This document shows, one piece after another, positions 58,601 through 64,000 of a DNA stretch of 64,000 bases (the stretch's first letter is position 1; every line of letters starts with the position of its first letter). This stretch comes from Patagioenas fasciata (lineage: Eukaryota > Chordata > Aves > Columbiformes > Columbidae), in assembly GCF_037038585.1 (NCBI RefSeq), contig NC_092520.1, forward strand, positions 146,009,104 to 146,073,103, in the 5' to 3' direction. Below the pieces are notes generated by a model, which ran no database searches, was not told the origin of the DNA, and saw only the letters and a list, made by a program, of their open reading frames with translations. Both the position numbers and the translations under genes were made by a program.

Positions 58601-61600
58601 CCAGAATATTTCTTCAGCATTTTTTTTAGTCTTAAATATTATAATCCACTTAAATAATTAATATGTTTGATATGTCTTGAGTGTGCCTACTATGAGTGAA
58701 AGGTAGTGAAATGCTACTGAGAGTGTGAATACTCAAGCAAACAGTCTGCACTGGTGTGACTGGGACGTCTCATTTGCTTTTCCCAGGGTTCAGTAACAGC
58801 TCAGATGCATTTTTCAGGAGATCAGGTACTATTGTCAGGTTTGATTCCCCCCCCCGCCTTTTTGTTTCTTTTTTTTTTTTCTCCTCACTGAAAATACCTG
58901 AGGCGACTCCTAGTTCCCAGAATACTAACAACAATGTAGACTGTTCAGTGCAGCAGTAGACTCTGCATTATTTTGGCACATACTTTTCTAGATTATTTTT
59001 TGTATTCTATATGTTCTTTCCTTCAGCAAGCTCTGTCTGCTCCCCATACCCTCAAAGCTGTCTCTATGTAACATTAATTCCCTCCTTCATTCTTATCTCT
59101 AGTGCCCTGTGTAATCTCTTCCTGAGCTCAAGAGTTTTGACCTCACTCCTTCACCTCTCTTAAGGGGCTGTACAGTGATAGAGCAGCTCAGTGGTCATGC
59201 ACAAAGATCTGTAACTGTTTCTTTGCAGAGGAATAAAGGCAGTGGACATCTCTTATGGAGGGGGCATCCAGCTGAGAAAGGAGGCCTAAGCATGACACAG
59301 GTAGCTGTACCAAAATAAAAACTAAGACTTGCAGAGGGCAGGCTTTGTGTTAGAGCCGTTGTACCAACCCGTTTCCCAAGTGTCTCACCAAGCTGAAGGA
59401 GATTGGCCTCCCAGGAGAGATGATAACTCCGATGGCAATTCTCCTGCATGGGGAGCTTAGGATTTTGAGTGGAGAAAGGCAGGCTCTGATCTAGCTTCTG
59501 CCAAGCTGTCTTCTTTTAATATGTGTCTTTTAAACTGTGTGACGAAGATGATTAAGCTGAGCTGAAATAGCAAGAAGCGGCTTGGAGCAGCCTTGTTGCC
59601 CCTCGGGTGGGTGTCACATCCTACGTGGAGCTCTTTGCTGCCTGAGCTCTAGTGGTTAAAGCTGGCTATGGCATTTCTACAGCAAGCTGTGGCTGCACCA
59701 GTGAGGGTATGCCCAAATAACGGGTTGCTTGGGAAGGCATTTGTTTTAATAAGAAAAATCAGTGTCCTTGTCCACACCACTTAAATTGGTGCCCTTGTCC
59801 ACACTGCTTATGAGTGGCTTTCACCTCTCACAGCCAGAAGCTCGTGCTGTTCCGTTGGAGAAAAGGCAGAGGGCTGGGGAGAAGAGCCCCTAGTGCACCC
59901 ATTGGCAGCCCAGTGGGCTGCGGAGTGTCTCTGGCTGCTGGTGCATTTCCAGTGGGGTGGCCGGGCCTGGCAATGCAGGGCAAGGCTTTCTCTGCCGGCA
60001 GTGTGTTGGCAGCAGCCTGGGCATGTGGGCCACTCCAGTACCCGAGGTGAGGGGAGCAGGATGGGGAGCACAGCTCACCCTGCTGTGGGGGCTGAGGCCA
60101 GCACCACATGGGGAGAGGGAAAGTGGCACACTGAAAAGCTCGATTTCTCCCTGGTTTTGGAGGAGCAGGATCTTGGGACTCCACTTATTTCTGTGTTGCC
60201 TTGTTTCCTGGCTAGCTGAAGGGCTTGTCTGTGCTTGATAGCACTTGTTTTTTTTCCTTTCTTGTTTGTTGGAGGAGGTGTGTAGGGAAGGTGAGGTACT
60301 TCTATTTAAAACCAGAAGTGTTTGTCATCTCCGTCCAGGTGAATTAACCCACACTGGAAGGAAGTATGACATTCACATTGCCTTTTGTAATCTGGGAAAG
60401 CTGCAGATGGATGCGTGCCTCATAGCAGGAATTGCTTTGTCTGCTAGTGCTTTCATTGCCCTCCTGTTTTACTTAGCTGGCCACAGTCTGAACCCTTCCC
60501 CTCTCCAATCTTGTGCTTCCTACTGCAGTACGAGCAAGCATTACTGCTTTGTTTTCCTGCTGGCGTGTAGCCAGCTGCACCCTCTTACAGTTCCAGCTTG
60601 CAGTGAGTTTATGCACTCAGATTCATGGATGAGTTAGGCGGTAGCTGCTTCACACAGCTGTGTGCACGTGAGCTGAAGTCCTGATTTTCCATGCCCTCTT
60701 GGGAGAAGAGTGTGGCTGTAACTATCTGAAGTCTGTCTAAACTATCCAAACATGAGGGAGAGATGGTGTGCTCGACATCTGATCCAGGGAGATGTGAAAC
60801 ATTTGTAAGCACAAACAGTGATAATAGTGAGGTTTCTGGGAGGGTTTGTGTAGCCTGCTAGAAGCTGGCAGTTGCGAGATTAGGCTTCTGTGCTTGTCTG
60901 TTATGTTACTAGTCCCAGTGCAAATGCTAATTGAAAGTTTGCTTTGGCTAGCCCAGATTCTGGGGGTCTCCTGGGCCCTCCTCTAGTAGAGGACCAAGCT
61001 GACCTGCAGTGGAAGCATAACATGGCCATTCTCCACAGGTAACCTCTTCTGTTAGCTACTGGGCCTTTGTGGGTAGCTCCTCTATATGTGAAGGCTACAG
61101 GTGTAGTCAGGGTTCTTTTGTTATTGTCTCTTCCATCTCCACAAAATCCTTATTGCAGGTGCGTCTGCAGCTTTCACTACACCACACCAGCCTTCAAGCA
61201 GGAGCTTAGCTGTTTCCCTGATGAGATGTATGAGCCCTCCCCCACCGTCTCTGCAGAAAGGTTGCCTGTCCCTTCTTCTGCTTCACTTTCCAAGGCTTCT
61301 CTCTTGCTCTCCCTGAGGTGTGCAAAACCTGGCAGTAATATGATGAGACAAATCTCATTTGGCAGCTTCCAGTGTTGATCTGCTGTGCACCTCCCTCTAC
61401 CCTGTCTCCTGGTATCATCATGGAACCACTCCAAATGCAGCTTTAAACTTTTCCTTTCACCTCTCCAAATCCCTTGCAAGAGAGCCAGGAAAGTGGAAAG
61501 TGGGTCTTTGTGCTTAATAAGAGGAAATTCAGTGTTGTCTACATCTGTAACAGCACACTGCACAGGATTTCTTCTTCCCCTCACAAAGTGTGGGCTTGAG

Positions 61601-62802
61601 TTTGAGAATCTTGCTGTTTAGACCTTTATAGACTATCCTGTCTTTAGTAGTAGTAAACCTTCCTTAGCCATCAGCTTATGTCCAAGACCACCCATCTCCC
61701 TAGTCTCTCTGCTGCTGGAGAGCCTGTTTTTGAAAACGGTCTATATTAGGTGTGATAAGCAGTATTTTTCTAGTCAGGTAGCAGAGGAGGCTTAAGTCTT
61801 GTAGCAGGAAGAGCCAAGAGCAGGGTAGCACAAGACCGACCTGATGGGATCATGGAGACCTCTTTAAAGGAGGGGTAGATGCACCTATTGGGGGTGACAC
61901 AGGCAAAGCTGATCCTGCCTTGGATGAGGTAGCCTCTTAAAAGTTTATGACCCTGCAGCTTTCTGTGCTCTGCCAAGCTCTCTTGTTTCTGTGCTGCAGC
62001 TTTTTTCTGACATCCTGTACCTTCACATGTCCAACAGTTTCAAAAGATGGTTTAGCAGCACCAAAATAGTTGGCTGTTAACTGACAGCAGTAAGAAATGG
62101 AAGAAGACCTATGAGAACTTTCTGAATGGACATATGTCTCTGAAACATACTGTTTGTTGAAGCTGTAATTATTTACAACTACTTGCTTCTTGGGGTTGGA
62201 ATTCCAAATTTCTAAGTAAACCTGGTTTTGTAAGAAAGATTGACTTTTTATATATAAATAAATATTCTATGAGGGAAAAAAACCCAAACATTCAGGAGCA
62301 AAGTTAACTGATGAGTTAACTCCATTAGATAACTCATTTTTACCCCATTTTTTAAAGCTATAAGATGATAAAAATCCCCATGATTAAAGGCTATGACTAA
62401 AACCAGTTCTAACTCCAGAGCACAGGCTTGTTGCTTTCAGAGCAGGTATTCTGTTTCACTTGATGTAAGGGAACATATAAGCTAAATCAGCTTTCAGGTC
62501 AGGCATACCATGGCCATGGAGTTAAATGGGACAATTAATCCAGACATAATCATGCCCCTATTGCTTTTACTTTCTGTGTGGAAGTGAAAAAGGTTCCTTG
62601 TGACTACAAAACCACTTCAGGACAATAAAATCACAATTGTTCTCAAGGATTTACCTTCCTATGCAGAGACTTTCTCTGTTTGTGAGTCTCCCAAGTTGAA
62701 GTTGTTACACACACCCCCCAACAGCAGTTGAAACTCTGGGAAAAAAAAATGCTATTTTTAAAATTGTAGGGAAACTAGGAATGCCAGAGAAAGAAGAAAA
62801 AA

Positions 62803-62876
62803 TAAAAAAATAAATAAATATTATATATATATCTATATTTGGTTGTCTGTCTGTCTGTTTGTTTGTTTGTTTGTTT
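62803..62876. repeat. Compound AT-rich, (TCTG)n and (TTTG)n microsatellite
   Basis: TAAA/TA units, then three TCTG and about five GTTT units; likely polymorphic. Confidence 0.85.
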
Positions 62877-63542
62877 CATGAGCTTTGAGAACAGTCCAGA
62901 GCCAGGCTTTGAGGCTTTTTTTAGGCTAGTGAACAGCTAGTGGGCTTTTACCTGAAGAAATGTGGAATGGTGTCTCTGACCAAAAGGTGCAGGACTACAC
63001 ATTCATGTCTGGAAACTTTGATATCTGTAAGGTGGGATGAAGGATGAGAACACTGAAGCTTTATTCAGGGGGAAGTCTGACTGTGGCTACACATTGCAGC
63101 AGATCCTTCAGGCCTCAATTACAAGCTTGAGTATGACTGCAAGGGTACCCAGTGGATGTCAAGCAGCCCAAAGCAGCAATTTATAAGCCATTTCTGATAA
63201 GCAGTGGACAGAGAATAGAGAAGACAGGCTGGAATACTGGATAAAGTTTCCCAAAATCAAAAGAAAAGAGAGGGAAGCCACTAAGGTTTGTCTCTTTGGT
63301 CTTTTAAGTTAGGAATTGTGGGTCATGGGATAGGTAGAAGCCAGAAAGATAAAAGCGGTGAATCAGATTCTACTATATTTTTCAGAGACATTTCCCAAAT
63401 GTAAATTCCCTAGTGCTTTGTCATGTCTGAACTTCAAATGCAATAATGCATGGGAAATTCCACTATATCCTTTGGGAAACTGTCCAACAATCCTGAGATG
63501 ACTTTTTTCCCTGCTTAAAAGGGCAGAGTAAATGATGATATA

Positions 63543-63750
63543 CAGGCTGTTTCAAAAGATGGTCCCAGTTAGAAACCACTGTACCTCTGCAACCACGAAC
63601 TGTCAGCTATTGCCTGGATGTTGTCTGTACAGCAGGTGGAGGGCCCAGAGAACATTTACAAAAAGGTTACTAAAACTTGGTAACTCATTAAACCATTTGT
63701 AATTTTTTGTGTAATTGTAACATATTTGGTCCATCATTTTGAAACACAGT
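63543..63750 (+). mobile_element. Internally deleted mariner/IS630-like DNA transposon
   Basis: The left end CAGGCTGTTTCAAAAGATGG, preceded by TA, and the right end GGTCCATCATTTTGAAACACAG are inverted repeats with small indels. Between them, plus-strand codons at about 63608-63670 read YCLDVVCTAGGGPREHL, then a stop. This resembles the YRLDVCRVTGGAHIEHL-type C-terminus of mariner-like transposases. Most of the transposase (catalytic DDE/D region) is deleted. A TA duplication on the right is not preserved. Confidence 0.6.
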
Positions 63751-64000
63751 TTCTCTTGGTAGTCTGAAGATAATGTCCACACACACCAGAGGTTCTCTAA
63801 AACTATGTGGTTTATAGCCTTCAAATATCTTGTGTCTTGTGTCCTGTCCTAGTTATTTGTTAATCAAATTCTTACTTTCCTACTTGTTAATCAATTCCTG
63901 TGATCAGCTGCGATAAGGCCCTGTGAGATTGGTAAAGAGAGCCATCAGCTCCGAAGTACAGGCCTTTTCCTGTAGAAATAAGAGATCTCTAAGACTCAGC

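Larger units (their letters stand above)
47546..63542 (+). other. Presumed intronic or intergenic DNA, about 16 kb
   Basis: No coding exon recognised on either strand. Contents noted are the MIR-like remnant at 52.5 kb, A/C-rich and T-rich simple repeats (49973-50028, 53870-53900, 57010-57033), and a 27-bp imperfect duplication (TGTCCTTGTCCACAC) at 59762-59813. A TAATTA-motif-rich stretch lies at 54985-55105. Confidence 0.45.

Noticed and set aside
60245-60637. 130-codon plus-strand frame with hydrophobic stretches
   Set aside because: No start context, domain or splice pattern; cysteine- and leucine-rich content is compatible with chance in this composition.
63836-64000. Possible LTR-like edge at the right end of the window
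   Set aside because: The sequence style is suggestive, but no terminal repeat, primer-binding site or second copy is visible before the window ends.

Overview
The window looks like avian (or at least sauropsid) nuclear DNA. It carries many truncated CR1 LINEs, some with the bird-type 3' end built on 8-base TCATAGAA-like units. It also has GC-rich CpG islands in an AT-rich background, multi-exon C2H2 zinc-finger genes, and one MIR-like SINE remnant. I recognised no bacterial features, tRNA, rRNA, CRISPR array or endogenous retrovirus. About 95% of the sequence appears non-coding.

1-5 kb: AT-rich intergenic DNA with an ancient CR1 reverse-transcriptase remnant and a 1-kb younger CR1 on the minus strand. 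6.1-11.1 kb: a complete minus-strand zinc-finger gene ('ZNF-A'). It can be assembled from four coding exons whose splice phases all agree, giving 381 residues. It has a short acidic leader, five C2H2 fingers (the last degenerate), then a six-heptad coiled coil and a Ser/Pro/Leu-rich tail. Its CpG-island promoter lies at 10.7-11.1 kb. 13.9-16.06 kb: a plus-strand gene ('ZNF-B') with its own large CpG island and one exon encoding nine well-formed C2H2 fingers. The two genes are divergent (head to head), about 3 kb apart. They share a phase-1 acceptor just before a linker containing the motif SENE, so they look like old paralogues. A third member survives as a dead two-finger copy at 35.0-35.4 kb, behind the same kind of phase-1 acceptor, with a possible relic CpG islet at 32.3-32.5 kb.

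16-44 kb: mostly unannotatable intergenic DNA with CR1 fragments, simple repeats, a 54-bp tandem duplication and a clean 133-bp hAT (Charlie-type) MITE with recognisable 8-bp target duplications. 44.4-45.85 kb: a strong CpG island with an NF-Y CCAAT box and a consensus donor at 45208, the likely first exon of a plus-strand gene. Antisense donors suggest it may be bidirectional. The rest of the window (46-64 kb) would then be its first intron. It holds an ancient antisense CR1, a MIR-like SINE and, at 63.54-63.75 kb, a short mariner/IS630-type derivative that keeps both terminal repeats and the transposase C-terminus.

ZNF-A and ZNF-B are most likely nuclear sequence-specific DNA-binding regulators; no KRAB, SCAN or BTB domain is visible in the window for either. 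I see no clearly new 'system'. The most unusual items are the finger-plus-C-terminal-coiled-coil architecture of ZNF-A, its donor-embedded stop codon (a possible finger-only isoform), and the mariner-like remnant.
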